This document shows, piece by piece, positions 1 through 8,521 of a stretch of 64,000 bases of DNA. The position numbers and the translations under genes are program-made. Source of the DNA: Butyrivibrio sp. (lineage in GTDB: Bacteria; Bacillota; Clostridia; Lachnospirales; Lachnospiraceae); the NCBI GenBank assembly GCA_023664865.1, contig JAMPEU010000002.1, forward strand, positions 172,092-236,091, written 5' to 3'. The notes beneath the pieces were generated by a model that saw only the letters and a list, made by a program, of their open reading frames with translations, was not told the origin of the DNA and searched no databases. The stretch's first letter is position 1. Each line of letters begins with the position of its first letter.

Positions 1-363
1 CTCTGCTATAATTACGCTTCTTTTCCTGTATTCATCGCTGTTTGCACAGCCCTCGCGTCTTGTTCCCCAATTTTCCGTATGTCCGTAACGGTCGCGCTGC
101 AAAATATCATATTTATTGACAAGCCATTTCGGGGGCGCGGCGGTAGGGGTACATAGGATAGTTTTTACACCCTCGTTTGCAAGTATCTTAATAGCTTCGT
201 CAAAAAGTAAAAAATCAAATTTTCCTTCTTCTTTTTCAATACAGCCCCACGCGAAATCTCCCATTCGCACGGTGTTAAATCCCGCCTCGCGCATAAGTAT
301 GGCGTGGTCTTTCCATTCGTTCTTATCCCAATGTTCAGGGTAATAGCAAGTGCCAAATATCAT
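1..363 (-). CDS. GH42 beta-galactosidase, N-terminal part (cut by window edge)
   Basis: The first 121 codons of a glycoside hydrolase family 42 protein are present; the rest lies beyond the left edge. The start ATG at 363 follows a GGAGG ribosome site at about 373-377. The translated N-terminus has the family hallmarks: YYPEHW near residue 7, then an AGFNTVRMGDFAWG block and a CTPTAAPPKWL block, which form the first strands of the GH42 TIM barrel. Known members hydrolyse beta-galactosides, often plant or host oligosaccharides taken up by gut bacteria. The gene has its own extended -10 and is separated from the upstream lysS by a strong hairpin, so it probably begins a separate transcription unit. 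Substrate cannot be decided from the fragment. Confidence 0.85.
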   Translation of the reverse strand, partial: MIFGTCYYPEHWDKNEWKDHAILMREAGFNTVRMGDFAWGCIEKEEGKFDFLLFDEAIKILANEGVKTILCTPTAAPPKWLVNKYDILQRDRYGHTENWGTRREGCANSDEYRKRSVIIAE

Positions 364-396
364 AATTGTAACCTCCGATAATATTCTTGTGTCTTT

Positions 397-405
397 ATTA
401 TAGCA
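397..405 (-). promoter_or_regulatory. Extended -10 promoter for the GH42 gene
   Basis: On the minus strand TGCTATAAT lies here, about 34 bases before the GH42 start codon. The TG one base before TATAAT makes it an extended -10; no good -35 is seen because that position falls inside the lysS terminator hairpin. Confidence 0.5.
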
Positions 406-408
406 TAA

Positions 409-459
409 ATTATTTTCAGCCGCGAACAACAAAAATTATCGTTCGCGGCTGGAAATAAT
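409..459 (-). terminator. Hairpin after lysS
   Basis: Arms 409-427 and 441-459 pair over 19 bases with a single G-U (core CAGCCGCGAAC / GTTCGCGGCTG). It lies 55 bases past the lysS stop and before the GH42 promoter. The tail is A/U-rich rather than a clean U run. Confidence 0.6.
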
Positions 460-514
460 TTTAATTAATTATGAAGTTATATTTCACTTACTGCTTTTAA
501 AATCTTCTTTCCCA

Positions 515-2527
515 TCACCGAATCATAGTCCCTTCCGGCACGATATCGTCTACAAAGATTACCTGACAGCCGCATGCGTTATTAGTCGCTGCAAGCAACA
601 TTCCTTCGCTGGTTACGCCTGTTATTCTGGCTGGCTCAAGATTCGCAATTACGATAATCTTCTTACCGACTAATTCTTCCGGCGTATAATATGCTTTGAT
701 GGAAGAAACAATTGTACGTTCCTTGATTCCGTCAAACAGAGTCAGTTTATAACAGCTATGTGATTTTCTAATCTCCTGACATTTTAAGACCTTGCATACC
801 CGCAAATCAAGCTGATTAAAAGTATCCAGACCAATCTGCCCTTTAACAGGCTCTACCGGATCAGGCTCGCCGTATTCTATTTTCTTCTCTTCTTTTTCAG
901 GCGCTTTATTTAGTTCCGACAAAGGAGTCTTTTCTTCTTCCGTCTTTTCGCTTGAAAAGTCAAGCAGATGAACAAAACGCTCTTTATCTATTGCATACAG
1001 GAACAGATAGAGCCTAGGTCCTTTTTCTTTATTAAGCAATAACTTATACACAGTTTTGAAAAATTCCCCTTGAATCTTCTTAAGTTCAGGCGAATCCGCT
1101 CCATATACAATCTTGCTGATTTCATACAATTTAAAATTCAACTCGTCCAATGTATAATTTTCATTCACCAGATAGTCATGCAGCAGGGAAATTTCCTTCT
1201 TCTGTTCGTCGTTTAACTGCTCGTATACTTCCCAATTACGATATGGAACAAGCTTATTGGCGTTCTCAGGCGCGCAGTTTTCCAGCCAGTATTTTGCCAG
1301 CTCAAGCCGCTCTTCAAAATCTGCATATTTATAGGGCTGTCCAATCTTTTCAAACACAGTTTCAAGCATCGGCACATTAAAATCAACTATTGAGCCTAAC
1401 TGAACAAGCAGGGACATCGGCACAGTCTTAACCGGCTTATCCGTGAGCAGGCAGCTCTCCATAATGGACTTCACATGGTCGTCAGCCTCCCCCTTTATAT
1501 ACTGGTCGTACTGTTTATCAAACTCGAAATACTGACGCAATATGCCATCGTCAAAACACAAATCAAACGCCTTGTTTGCTTCAACTCTTGCATATAACCA
1601 TAACAGGATTTCCGGCTGGTAAATCTTCAAAAGGGTATCGGGAGTCATATTTAGTCCTGACGAACCTGACATTTTTCCTGTCGTTCCTTTGATGCCGATA
1701 AACTCATAGCCTTTGAAAATCGGCGCTTTGAAACCGAAAATCTTTTCCGCAATAACCCTGCTTGTATCATATGAGCCTCTCGGCGCGGCATGGTCTTTTC
1801 CGCCGGGTTCAAAATCCACATGCTCGTACATCCACCGCATCGGCCAGTCAATCTTCCATGCCAGCTTACAGTCGGTATCCGTATTAAAATCAAACGTCCC
1901 ATGATGACCGCATTTGCACTCATATTCGGCTTTTTTCTCTACATCGGAATAAGCTACTATCTTCGTGGTATCCCTATGGCACTCGCTGCAATATATGCTT
2001 ATGGGATAATAAGCTTCCTTTTCTCCCTCTACTGCGTCTTGGGTGCGGAAGCTGTCCAAAATATCGAAAATTTCCGCCCTCTTATCAAGCGCCGTAATAA
2101 TATTTTCACGATAACAGCCTGAACGGTACATTTCCGCCTGATGGCGGTAGTCTAATTTGATGCTGAATTTATCAATGGACTCTTCAAATTCTTTCTCAAA
2201 ATATTCAGCATATGTGGCATGTTCCGTATCGAAAGGATTCGGCACGTCTACATACGGATATCCTATATATTTTTCAAAGCCTTCCGTGATATTCGCTACA
2301 TTTACAGGCACTTTGCGCATCCTGTCATATTCGTCCCATGAGAAAAGCAGCTTTGCCTTCTTTCCTTTTCTTTCCAAAGCCCTTACGACAAACAAACTTG
2401 TAGCAATATCCCTGAAATTACCGATATGAATAGAACCCGAAGGGCTGATTCCTGCCGCGCAGACATATTCTTCTTTATCCGGGTTTCTCTTTATGATTTC
2501 ATCTGCAATCGAATCTGACCAGTGCAT
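515..2527 (-). CDS. lysS: Class I lysyl-tRNA synthetase with C-terminal tRNA-binding domain
   Basis: Charges tRNA-Lys with lysine in the cytoplasm. The fold is class I: HIGN signature at residues 34-37, the GGKDHAAP and GSYDTSRVI blocks typical of archaeal-type LysRS, and KMSGS at 285-289. A Cys-rich insertion (C180, C183, C204, C206) probably binds zinc. After about residue 535 comes a Lys/Glu-rich linker, then a Trbp111/EMAPII-like tRNA-binding domain (about 565-670) of the kind usually found at the end of MetRS; this first suggests metG, but the catalytic part is not MetRS. At 670 residues it is longer than a stand-alone class I enzyme (about 500-550). It sits last in a dusB-unknown-greA-lysS run, the position where many Firmicutes have the unrelated class II LysS. 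Confidence 0.88.
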   Translation of the reverse strand: MHWSDSIADEIIKRNPDKEEYVCAAGISPSGSIHIGNFRDIATSLFVVRALERKGKKAKLLFSWDEYDRMRKVPVNVANITEGFEKYIGYPYVDVPNPFDTEHATYAEYFEKEFEESIDKFSIKLDYRHQAEMYRSGCYRENIITALDKRAEIFDILDSFRTQDAVEGEKEAYYPISIYCSECHRDTTKIVAYSDVEKKAEYECKCGHHGTFDFNTDTDCKLAWKIDWPMRWMYEHVDFEPGGKDHAAPRGSYDTSRVIAEKIFGFKAPIFKGYEFIGIKGTTGKMSGSSGLNMTPDTLLKIYQPEILLWLYARVEANKAFDLCFDDGILRQYFEFDKQYDQYIKGEADDHVKSIMESCLLTDKPVKTVPMSLLVQLGSIVDFNVPMLETVFEKIGQPYKYADFEERLELAKYWLENCAPENANKLVPYRNWEVYEQLNDEQKKEISLLHDYLVNENYTLDELNFKLYEISKIVYGADSPELKKIQGEFFKTVYKLLLNKEKGPRLYLFLYAIDKERFVHLLDFSSEKTEEEKTPLSELNKAPEKEEKKIEYGEPDPVEPVKGQIGLDTFNQLDLRVCKVLKCQEIRKSHSCYKLTLFDGIKERTIVSSIKAYYTPEELVGKKIIVIANLEPARITGVTSEGMLLAATNNACGCQVIFVDDIVPEGTMIR

Positions 2528-2554
2528 ATCCTAAAATCTCCTTTAATTATGCGT

Positions 2555-2596
2555 ATACTATACTGCTGACTAAACGCCCACTTTTACTTATAGTAT
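2555..2596. other. Inverted repeat between greA and lysS
   Basis: ATACTATA (2555-2562) and TATAGTAT (2589-2596) pair, and outer GCGTA/TACGC bases extend the stem. It fills most of the 86-base greA-lysS spacer. No T-box signature is seen. It may be a processing or attenuation hairpin in the lysS leader; function unknown. Confidence 0.35.
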
Positions 2597-2613
2597 TGTA
2601 AGTACGCGGTCAT

Positions 2614-3096
2614 TTAGTTAGACCTCTTAATCGCCAATACCTTATACTGTAAAGTACCTGCCTGGGTTTCCACTTCTACGACTTCACCTATTTTGCTGCC
2701 GATTAAAGCCTTGCCTACCGGGGATTCATTAGAAATCTTACCTTTTAAGCTGTTTGCTTCAGTCGAGCCTACAATCTTGTATTCCAGTTCTTCCGCATAT
2801 TCCATATCCAGAATTATAACTTGGCAGCCGATATTGATTTTATCCAAATCAACCTCATCTTCCACAACTACTTCGGCATTTTTCAGAATCTTCTCTAATT
2901 CTTCAATCCTTGCCTCTATGTCGCGCTGCTCGTCTTTGGCAGCGTCATATTCCGCGTTCTCCGATAAGTCGCCTTGTTCTCTTGCTTCTTTGATTTTCTG
3001 AGCAACTTCCTGTCTCTTCACAACCTTGAGTTCATGCAGTTCGTTCTCATACTTTCTCAAGCCCTCATAAGTTAAAATGTTCTTCTTTTCTTCCAT
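2614..3096 (-). CDS. greA: Transcription elongation factor GreA
   Basis: Rescues backtracked RNA polymerase by stimulating transcript cleavage. The 160-residue length is standard. The N-terminal half is the antiparallel coiled coil, with LSENAEYDAAKDEQ at about residues 43-56 containing the acidic tip that reaches the polymerase active site. The C-terminal half is the FKBP-like domain (ISNESPVGKALIGSKIGEVVEV). It lies between an unknown gene and lysS on the same strand. A TATAAT at 3159-3164 could give it a promoter, but no convincing -35 is seen, so it may be read from dusB. Confidence 0.95.
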   Translation of the reverse strand: MEEKKNILTYEGLRKYENELHELKVVKRQEVAQKIKEAREQGDLSENAEYDAAKDEQRDIEARIEELEKILKNAEVVVEDEVDLDKINIGCQVIILDMEYAEELEYKIVGSTEANSLKGKISNESPVGKALIGSKIGEVVEVETQAGTLQYKVLAIKRSN

Positions 3097-3181
3097 GACA
3101 ATCGCCTTTCCTGTCTATATTTTTCTCTTTTTCTTCTGTCAAATCACACTAGATGTCAATTATAACCCGACATATGTTTCA

Positions 3182-4189
3182 TTACCGCATTGTCTGATTA
3201 ACTAATTTATCATAACCACTTTTTACCAGAGTGTCAAGGTATTTTCGCGGAGAGATGTAGTAAATTTCCATGTATTTTCGTTTAAGCAGCGTTTCTTTTT
3301 CGGCAGATGAAAATATATCCATATATATATCCCCTGTTTTTAGTGCGCGCAAGGGTATATCTCCTGAGTATCCAAAATCCAGAAAAAGCACGCTGCCTTG
3401 TCCGCCGGCTATATTATTTCGGTTAATTCGCACTTCACTTCCCCGCTGTATCATGGCGGCAAGCCCATATTCGTAATATAACTCTTCCGTGTACTCGGAT
3501 ATTATTTCTTCCTGCTTATTCTGTCCATGTTCGTCCTGTTGCCATCTGTCCTGTTCGTGTATGCTTTGTTCTGATTGGTTATGCCGTCGAATATCCTGCT
3601 CTTGTTCAGCTTCTGTACCGGAATCTTCTTCATCAGGTTCATACAGGATAGTAAGGTAATTAATCTGCGCAAGGCAGGGCTGCATTATTTCCATGAATTT
3701 CTGCATCTGTTCTTCTAAGAAAAGTGAATTTCCAAGCAAAAGCACAACCGTTTCCGCAAATACCCCCCTGCGTTTTGACGATGCTTTTGAAGACGCTTTC
3801 TTCACAAGACGGTTACTATCAAGCCGTCTGTCCTCTATCCACTTCTGCGCAAGTGGCCATGATATAGGCAAAAATAAATCCGTTTGTCCTAATAGCTGCT
3901 GCACTTCTTTCTGCATGACTATATCTGCGCCCTCCAAATGCGCCGCTTTTTCAGACACAGATTTATACATGAGGCGAAGAAGTTTATCTTTCTTCCAGCC
4001 TTTTTGCAAATCAGGAATCATTATAACATTTATACGCAGCCCTTCCTCATCCACAGCAAAAGACGGAAACTGTATTTTGTGAAAAAATCGGGGTTTAACA
4101 TAGCGTTTACTGCCGGTAATCGATTCCTCGGTAATAAAATAAATAAGCGGATTTCTCTCGGTACGATAAAATATTGTTTCGTTTCTCAT
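3182..4189 (-). CDS. Hypothetical protein in the dusB-greA operon
   Basis: I do not recognise this 335-residue protein. It begins 13 bases after the dusB stop, so it is very likely co-transcribed with dusB. No signal peptide or membrane segment is visible, so it should be cytoplasmic. Residues about 195-240 form a Gln/Glu/Asp/His-rich low-complexity insertion that separates two apparently ordered parts. The first part has hydrophobic strands (TVVLLLGNSLFLEEQM, YLTILYE) and the last has VLFLDFGYSGDIPLRAL, which resemble alternating alpha/beta structure. The position between tRNA-modification and transcription genes suggests, but does not prove, a housekeeping role. Confidence 0.6.
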   Translation of the reverse strand: MRNETIFYRTERNPLIYFITEESITGSKRYVKPRFFHKIQFPSFAVDEEGLRINVIMIPDLQKGWKKDKLLRLMYKSVSEKAAHLEGADIVMQKEVQQLLGQTDLFLPISWPLAQKWIEDRRLDSNRLVKKASSKASSKRRGVFAETVVLLLGNSLFLEEQMQKFMEIMQPCLAQINYLTILYEPDEEDSGTEAEQEQDIRRHNQSEQSIHEQDRWQQDEHGQNKQEEIISEYTEELYYEYGLAAMIQRGSEVRINRNNIAGGQGSVLFLDFGYSGDIPLRALKTGDIYMDIFSSAEKETLLKRKYMEIYYISPRKYLDTLVKSGYDKLVNQTMR

Positions 4190-4202
4190 ATGAGAATATA
4201 CG

Positions 4203-5159
4203 CTAAAGCTGTTCTATTAATTCCACCAATTCCGAAAATTTTTCAACTGCATTTACACGCTGCCTAAGCCTGGCGGAATTAGGCATTCCAGCGGTATACC
4301 ATGACACGTGTTTGCGCATTTCGCGCACTCCCGTATACTCTCCTTTATACTCAAGCTGCAGTCTGCTGTGTCTAATCATCATCGCCTTTCTTTCTTCATC
4401 CGTAACAGGCGGAAGGACTTTTCCATCTTCCAAATAAGCTGTGATTTGGCTAAAAATCCATGGATTTCCTCTTGCCGCGCGCCCTATCATCACGCCGTCG
4501 CAGCCTGTCTGTTTTAACATATTTGCCGCGCTCTCATGGTCCGTAATGTCTCCGTTTCCTATCACAGGTATGGATACGTTTTCTTTTACACGGGCTATAA
4601 CGCTTAAATCCGCAGCTCCTGAATAAAACTGTTCTCGGGTTCTGCCATGCACTGCGACTGCTGCAGCTCCGGCGTCTTCGATTATTTTCGCCATTTCAAC
4701 TGCATTGATATGCTCTTTATCAAAACCGCTGCGGATTTTTACCGTCACAGGTTTCTTCACAGCCTTTACTACCGCAGAGACAATTTCTCCCGCCAGCTTC
4801 GGATTCTTTATAAGCGCCGAGCCTTCGCCGTTATTAACTACTTTTGGCACAGGACAGCCCATATTTATATCCAGAATGGAAAATGGAAGTTCTTCTATGC
4901 GTTTCGCTATATCACTCATTATTTTCGGCTCAGATCCGAATAACTGTAAAGATACCGGCGTTTCATCGGGGTGCATCTCAAGCAGGGTTTTAGTATTTTT
5001 ATTATTATATAATATTGCCTTAGCGCTTACCATTTCCGAACAGACAAGCGCAGCCCCCTGTTCCTTGCACAGCAAACGAAACGGCAGGTCAGTTACCCCT
5101 GCCATCGGCGCCAGTATCACATTATTCTCAAGCTCTACATTCCCTATTTTTAATCTCAC
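4203..5159 (-). CDS. dusB: tRNA-dihydrouridine synthase DusB
   Basis: FMN-dependent reduction of uridine to dihydrouridine in tRNA. The 318-residue TIM-barrel has the family blocks in order: LAPMAGVTDLPFR near the N-terminus, DINMGCPVPKV carrying the catalytic cysteine, VKIRSGFD, VHGRTREQFYSG, VIGNGDI and MIGRAARGNPW, the last two contacting FMN phosphate. It heads the run dusB-unknown-greA-lysS, an arrangement common in Firmicutes. A family A palindrome lies between it and the upstream DUF6145-like gene. Confidence 0.95.
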   Translation of the reverse strand: MRLKIGNVELENNVILAPMAGVTDLPFRLLCKEQGAALVCSEMVSAKAILYNNKNTKTLLEMHPDETPVSLQLFGSEPKIMSDIAKRIEELPFSILDINMGCPVPKVVNNGEGSALIKNPKLAGEIVSAVVKAVKKPVTVKIRSGFDKEHINAVEMAKIIEDAGAAAVAVHGRTREQFYSGAADLSVIARVKENVSIPVIGNGDITDHESAANMLKQTGCDGVMIGRAARGNPWIFSQITAYLEDGKVLPPVTDEERKAMMIRHSRLQLEYKGEYTGVREMRKHVSWYTAGMPNSARLRQRVNAVEKFSELVELIEQL

Positions 5160-5180
5160 TCGGTATACCTCTAATAGTCC

Positions 5181-5267
5181 AGAGTTTATGTTAAATGAAC
5201 AAAATAAGGAGCGACTTACCGCTTTTCAGGCATGGAGCTCCGTTTTTGTTCATTTAGCATAAACTCG
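5181..5267 (+). repeat. Family A palindromic repeat, copy A1
   Basis: 87 bp from AGAGTTTA to TAAACTCG. Nearly the whole element folds into one hairpin; the apical part is GACTTACCGC...GGCATGGA. Copy-specific stem bases are TGTTAA/TTAGCA (outer) and GGAGC/GCTCC (inner). It starts 8 bases past the stop codon of the minus-strand gene 5276-5623. Same family as 12066, 35623 and 40693. Confidence 0.85.
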
Positions 5268-5275
5268 TAATATAG

Positions 5276-5623
5276 TCACAAACTTTCATGCAAAACAAAC
5301 ACCCGATAATACAGACTTAGCGATTCAAACATCTCCTGCCTGCTCCTGAGTATCTCGCGCACCATAAGCCCGCTGCTGATTTCATCATAAAGCAAGTCGT
5401 CTTTATCTGCGTCAGTCTCTAAAGAAATGTTCCCGTCCTCTTCAAATACCACAGTAATTATTCCGCCCACTTCTTCGGTAAAGAGTACGCATATTATATG
5501 CAGTTCCTCTTTAATGGACTCCGGAATATTGGCAAACTGTGCATTAAAATAATATTTCTGCTCATAAGCGTTTGCACCGCAAAGCACTATGCGCTCTTCC
5601 ATAGAATCACCTATCTTAGACAT
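5276..5623 (-). CDS. DUF6145-like small protein beside birA
   Basis: A 115-residue acidic protein without signal peptide or membrane segment. Its N-terminal codons overlap the end of birA by 8 bases, which points to translational coupling. The sequence alternates predicted strands and helices (LHIICVLFTEEVGGIITVVFEEDGN, an amphipathic C-terminal helix). I believe it belongs to the small DUF6145 family found next to birA in Lachnospiraceae, but this rests on memory of the context, not on a motif of known function. MEERIV 7 residues in is an alternative start. No biochemical role is known to me. Confidence 0.6.
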   Translation of the reverse strand: MSKIGDSMEERIVLCGANAYEQKYYFNAQFANIPESIKEELHIICVLFTEEVGGIITVVFEEDGNISLETDADKDDLLYDEISSGLMVREILRSRQEMFESLSLYYRVFVLHESL

Positions 5624-6413
5624 AACCGTAAACTCCCCTGACAGACACCTCTCCCGAATCCACCCGTACTATATCTCCATTTCCCGCCTCTACCAGAAGT
5701 TCTCCTGCCCTGCTAATTCCTCTGGCAATTCCTGAATATTCTCCCTTAGGATCAAGCACCCTGATTTCAGAGTCACGGTTCAGAAGCAGTTCATCGTAGG
5801 CTCCCATAAGCAGACTTAAATCGAGGGTTGTGACAAACGTGTCATAATTCTTTTCAAACCTAAAAAGCACCCGCTCTATCAATTCGTTTCTGCTTATATG
5901 TTTTCCGGATTCTATTTTAAGCGACGTCGCCGTCTGCCTGATTTCTTCCGGAAAATCTTCCGGACTGTCATTATTCACATTGATGCCTACACCAATAACC
6001 ACATGCTGAATACTCCCTGTTTCAACGCTCATCTCCGTTAATATGCCGCAGACCTTTTTAGCATTTACCACGATATCATTAGGCCACTTGATACCTGCCT
6101 TAATACCTGTGGCGTCGGATATCGCCTGCGCCACGCTTAGCGCCATCACCAGCGTCAGCATCGGCGCTTTATCCGGCGCAAAATCCGGCTTTAATAAAAT
6201 CGTCATATAGACGGAGCTTTCATGCGGAGACTGCCATGTCCTGCCTCTCCTGCCCCTGCCTGCCGTCTGCATATCGGCTATTACAACAGTTCCGTGCGGC
6301 GCGTCTTCTCCAGCCAGTCTCTTTGCATCAAGATTGGTAGATTCAGTTTCCTCAAAATAATAGAGCTTCCGCCCCGCCCATTCGGTAGGCGGGTTTATTT
6401 TATCTGTCTTCAT
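5616..6413 (-). CDS. birA: Biotin-[acetyl-CoA-carboxylase] ligase without DNA-binding domain
   Basis: Activates biotin to biotinyl-AMP and transfers it to the acceptor lysine of biotin carboxyl carrier proteins. At 265 residues it lacks the N-terminal winged helix of E. coli BirA, so it should not repress biotin genes itself. Visible motifs are ESTNLDA (biotin pocket), QTAGRGRRGRTW (the GRGRRG adenylate loop), KWPNDIVV with the catalytic lysine, and GVGINVN. The C-terminal SH3-like domain is present (about 218-265). It begins one base after the argF stop and overlaps the next gene, so argF-birA-DUF6145-like looks like one transcript. Confidence 0.93.
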   Translation of the reverse strand: MKTDKINPPTEWAGRKLYYFEETESTNLDAKRLAGEDAPHGTVVIADMQTAGRGRRGRTWQSPHESSVYMTILLKPDFAPDKAPMLTLVMALSVAQAISDATGIKAGIKWPNDIVVNAKKVCGILTEMSVETGSIQHVVIGVGINVNNDSPEDFPEEIRQTATSLKIESGKHISRNELIERVLFRFEKNYDTFVTTLDLSLLMGAYDELLLNRDSEIRVLDPKGEYSGIARGISRAGELLVEAGNGDIVRVDSGEVSVRGVYGYV

Positions 6414-6414
6414 T

Positions 6415-7413
6415 CTAATTCTCCGGCATACCGAGCGTCGCCGCCATTACCGCCTTAATCGTGTGCATACGGTTCTCTGCCTCGTCAAATACGATAGACT
6501 GCGGCGATTCAAACACCTCGTCGGTTACTTCCATTTCGTTGATACCGAATTTTTCGCTGATTTCTTTGCCTATCGTGGTTCTTAAATCGTGGAATGCCGG
6601 CAGACAGTGCATAAATACCGCCGACTTTCCTGCATTTTTCATAACTTCGCTATTCACCTGATATGGCATAAGCGCCTTGATACGTTCCGCCCAGACTTCA
6701 TCAGGTTCCCCCATAGACACCCATACGTCCGTATAAACCACGTCCACGTCCTTCGTGCCGTCTGTGACGCTCTGCGTCATGCGTATGCTGCCTCCGGTCT
6801 GCGCTGCAATCTTCTCACATTCTTCTATCAGCTCACTCGCAGGAAAATATTCTTTGCTTGTGCAGGCTGTGAAATTCATGCCCATTTTGGCGCACGCCAC
6901 CATCAGAGAGTTACCCATGTTATAACGCGCGTCGCCCATATATGTAAGCTTTATGCCCTGTAAATGCCCGAAATGCTCCCTAATTGTCAACAAATCGGCT
7001 AACATCTGGGTAGGGTGGAACTCGTTAGTAAGTCCGTTCCACACAGGCACACCGGCATACTTAGCGAGTTCGTCCACTATCTCCTGTCCGTATCCGCGGT
7101 ACTCAATGCCTTCGTACATGCGCCCTAAAACCCTAGCTGTATCCGCAATGCTCTCCTTTTTACCTATCTGCGAGCCTTTGGGAGCCAGATAGGTTGTTCC
7201 AAGCCCTAAATCATGCGCCGCCACTTCAAATGAGCAGCGTGTCCTTGTACTTGTTTTCTCAAAAATCAGCGCAACATTTTTCCCTCTATAATAATCCGTA
7301 AGAATGCCCTTTTTCTTTTTTTCTTTTAAATCCGCTGCCACATCAAGAAGATATGTTATTTCCTCCGGAGAAAAATCCAGAAGTTTCAAAAAATTCCGAC
7401 CTTGTAAATTCAT
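6415..7413 (-). CDS. argF: Ornithine carbamoyltransferase
   Basis: Condenses ornithine with carbamoyl phosphate to citrulline in arginine synthesis (or works in the reverse arginine-deiminase route). The carbamoyl-phosphate loop STRTRCSFE, the HPTQ motif and the ornithine loop HCLPAFHD are all present; the DVWVSMG stretch is also typical. The start at 7413 (MNLQGRNF) is chosen over an in-frame ATG 10 codons earlier because GGAAAGGAAG lies just upstream of it. No other arginine genes are nearby, so biosynthetic versus catabolic use cannot be told here. Confidence 0.94.
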   Translation of the reverse strand: MNLQGRNFLKLLDFSPEEITYLLDVAADLKEKKKKGILTDYYRGKNVALIFEKTSTRTRCSFEVAAHDLGLGTTYLAPKGSQIGKKESIADTARVLGRMYEGIEYRGYGQEIVDELAKYAGVPVWNGLTNEFHPTQMLADLLTIREHFGHLQGIKLTYMGDARYNMGNSLMVACAKMGMNFTACTSKEYFPASELIEECEKIAAQTGGSIRMTQSVTDGTKDVDVVYTDVWVSMGEPDEVWAERIKALMPYQVNSEVMKNAGKSAVFMHCLPAFHDLRTTIGKEISEKFGINEMEVTDEVFESPQSIVFDEAENRMHTIKAVMAATLGMPEN

Positions 7414-7521
7414 ACTCGAACTTCCTTTCCATGTAGTTTTCATATACTTTCACAGATAATTGAAAAATATTCCTGCTAAACCCATAACATCCAGTTTCAC
7501 AATTATCAAATATAAATCGAT

Positions 7522-7548
7522 TAGGACGGTCCAAAAAGAACCGTCCTA
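7522..7548 (-). terminator. Hairpin after the SPFH gene
   Basis: TAGGACGGT (7522-7530) and ACCGTCCTA (7540-7548) form a perfect 9-bp stem, 45 bases past the SPFH stop. The better U run is on the plus-strand side (TTTCTATTTTT); in the minus direction the tail is only moderately U-rich. Confidence 0.55.
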
Positions 7549-7592
7549 TTTCTATTTTTCATAATCTCACACTATGATTTAACAGCCGCCTT

Positions 7593-8516
7593 TTACTTCA
7601 ATATCTCTTTAACGGACGCTGCCAGTCCTGCCATTCCCTGAATTTCGGAAGGAATAATAATCTTAGTAGCGTTACCGTCCGCCGCTTTCTCAAAAGCTTC
7701 GAGACTCTTTATTCTCAGTACCGCCTCGTCTGCACCCGCCTCACGAATCATGCGGATACCGTCTGCCGTAGCCTGCTGTACTTTCAGTATTGCTGCTGCC
7801 TCACCTTCTGCCTCGCGAATCATTTTCTCTTTTTCAGCTTCCGCACGCAGAATTGCCGACTGCTTCTCCGCCTCTGCTTCCAAAATAAGTGATTCCTTCT
7901 TACCTTCTGCAACTAAGACAGTTGATTTCTTCTCACCTTCTGCACGAAGAATAGCTTCACGACGTTCACGCTCAGCCTTCATCTGTTTCTCCATTGCATC
8001 CTGAATCGCTGCCGGCGGAATAATATTTTTCAGTTCGACTCTGTTTACTTTAATACCCCACGGATCTGTCGCGATATCAAGCGAAGCTCTCATTTTAGTA
8101 TTAATTACTTCTCTGGAAGTAAGCGTCTGGTCGAGTTCCATCTCACCGATAATATTTCTAAGAGTGGTCGCCGTCAGGTTTTCAATCGCCATAATCGGAT
8201 TTTCCACGCCGTATGCAAACAACTTCGGATCTGTAATCTGATAGAATACAACCGTATCAATCCTCATGGTTACGTTATCCTTTGTAATAACGGGCTGCGG
8301 TGCAAAGTCTACAACCTGCTCTTTCAAAACAACCCTTTTTGCAACCTTGTCAACTACCGGCATGATTATATGAAATCCGACCGGCAGAGTCTGCTGATAA
8401 GCTCCTAAACGTTCAACAACAAATGCGTACGCCTGCGGAACTATCTTTATGCAGGAAAGTAACATAATAACAACAATTAAAATAACAACTAATAAAAAAA
8501 CAAAAAGTCCCGGCAT
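7593..8516 (-). CDS. SPFH/band 7 membrane protein (stomatin/QmcA-like)
   Basis: A 307-residue protein with one N-terminal membrane helix (about residues 3-25), a band 7 domain from about 27 to 180, and a long Ala/Glu/Lys coiled coil (about 180-255) with repeated AEGEKKS/AEAEKQS units. Stomatin-like proteins form large rings at membrane microdomains and partner with NfeD-family proteins. The nfeD-like gene ends 5 bases before it, the classical operon pair. Motifs ERLGAYQQTLPVGFH and GEMELDQTLTSR are typical. A role in membrane stress or protease control is inferred from the family only. Confidence 0.9.
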   Translation of the reverse strand: MPGLFVFLLVVILIVVIMLLSCIKIVPQAYAFVVERLGAYQQTLPVGFHIIMPVVDKVAKRVVLKEQVVDFAPQPVITKDNVTMRIDTVVFYQITDPKLFAYGVENPIMAIENLTATTLRNIIGEMELDQTLTSREVINTKMRASLDIATDPWGIKVNRVELKNIIPPAAIQDAMEKQMKAERERREAILRAEGEKKSTVLVAEGKKESLILEAEAEKQSAILRAEAEKEKMIREAEGEAAAILKVQQATADGIRMIREAGADEAVLRIKSLEAFEKAADGNATKIIIPSEIQGMAGLAASVKEILK

Positions 8517-8521
8517 CTTTC

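Noticed and set aside
515-2527. Calling this gene methionyl-tRNA synthetase because of its C-terminal tRNA-binding domain
   Set aside because: HIGN, GGKDHAAP and KMSGS blocks and the overall core fit class I LysRS, not MetRS.
2528-2613. A lysine T-box leader before lysS
   Set aside because: The spacer is only 86 bases and has no T-box core or antiterminator sequence; only a short dyad is seen.
5616-6413. BirA as a biotin repressor
   Set aside because: The N-terminal winged helix is missing; only the ligase part is present.
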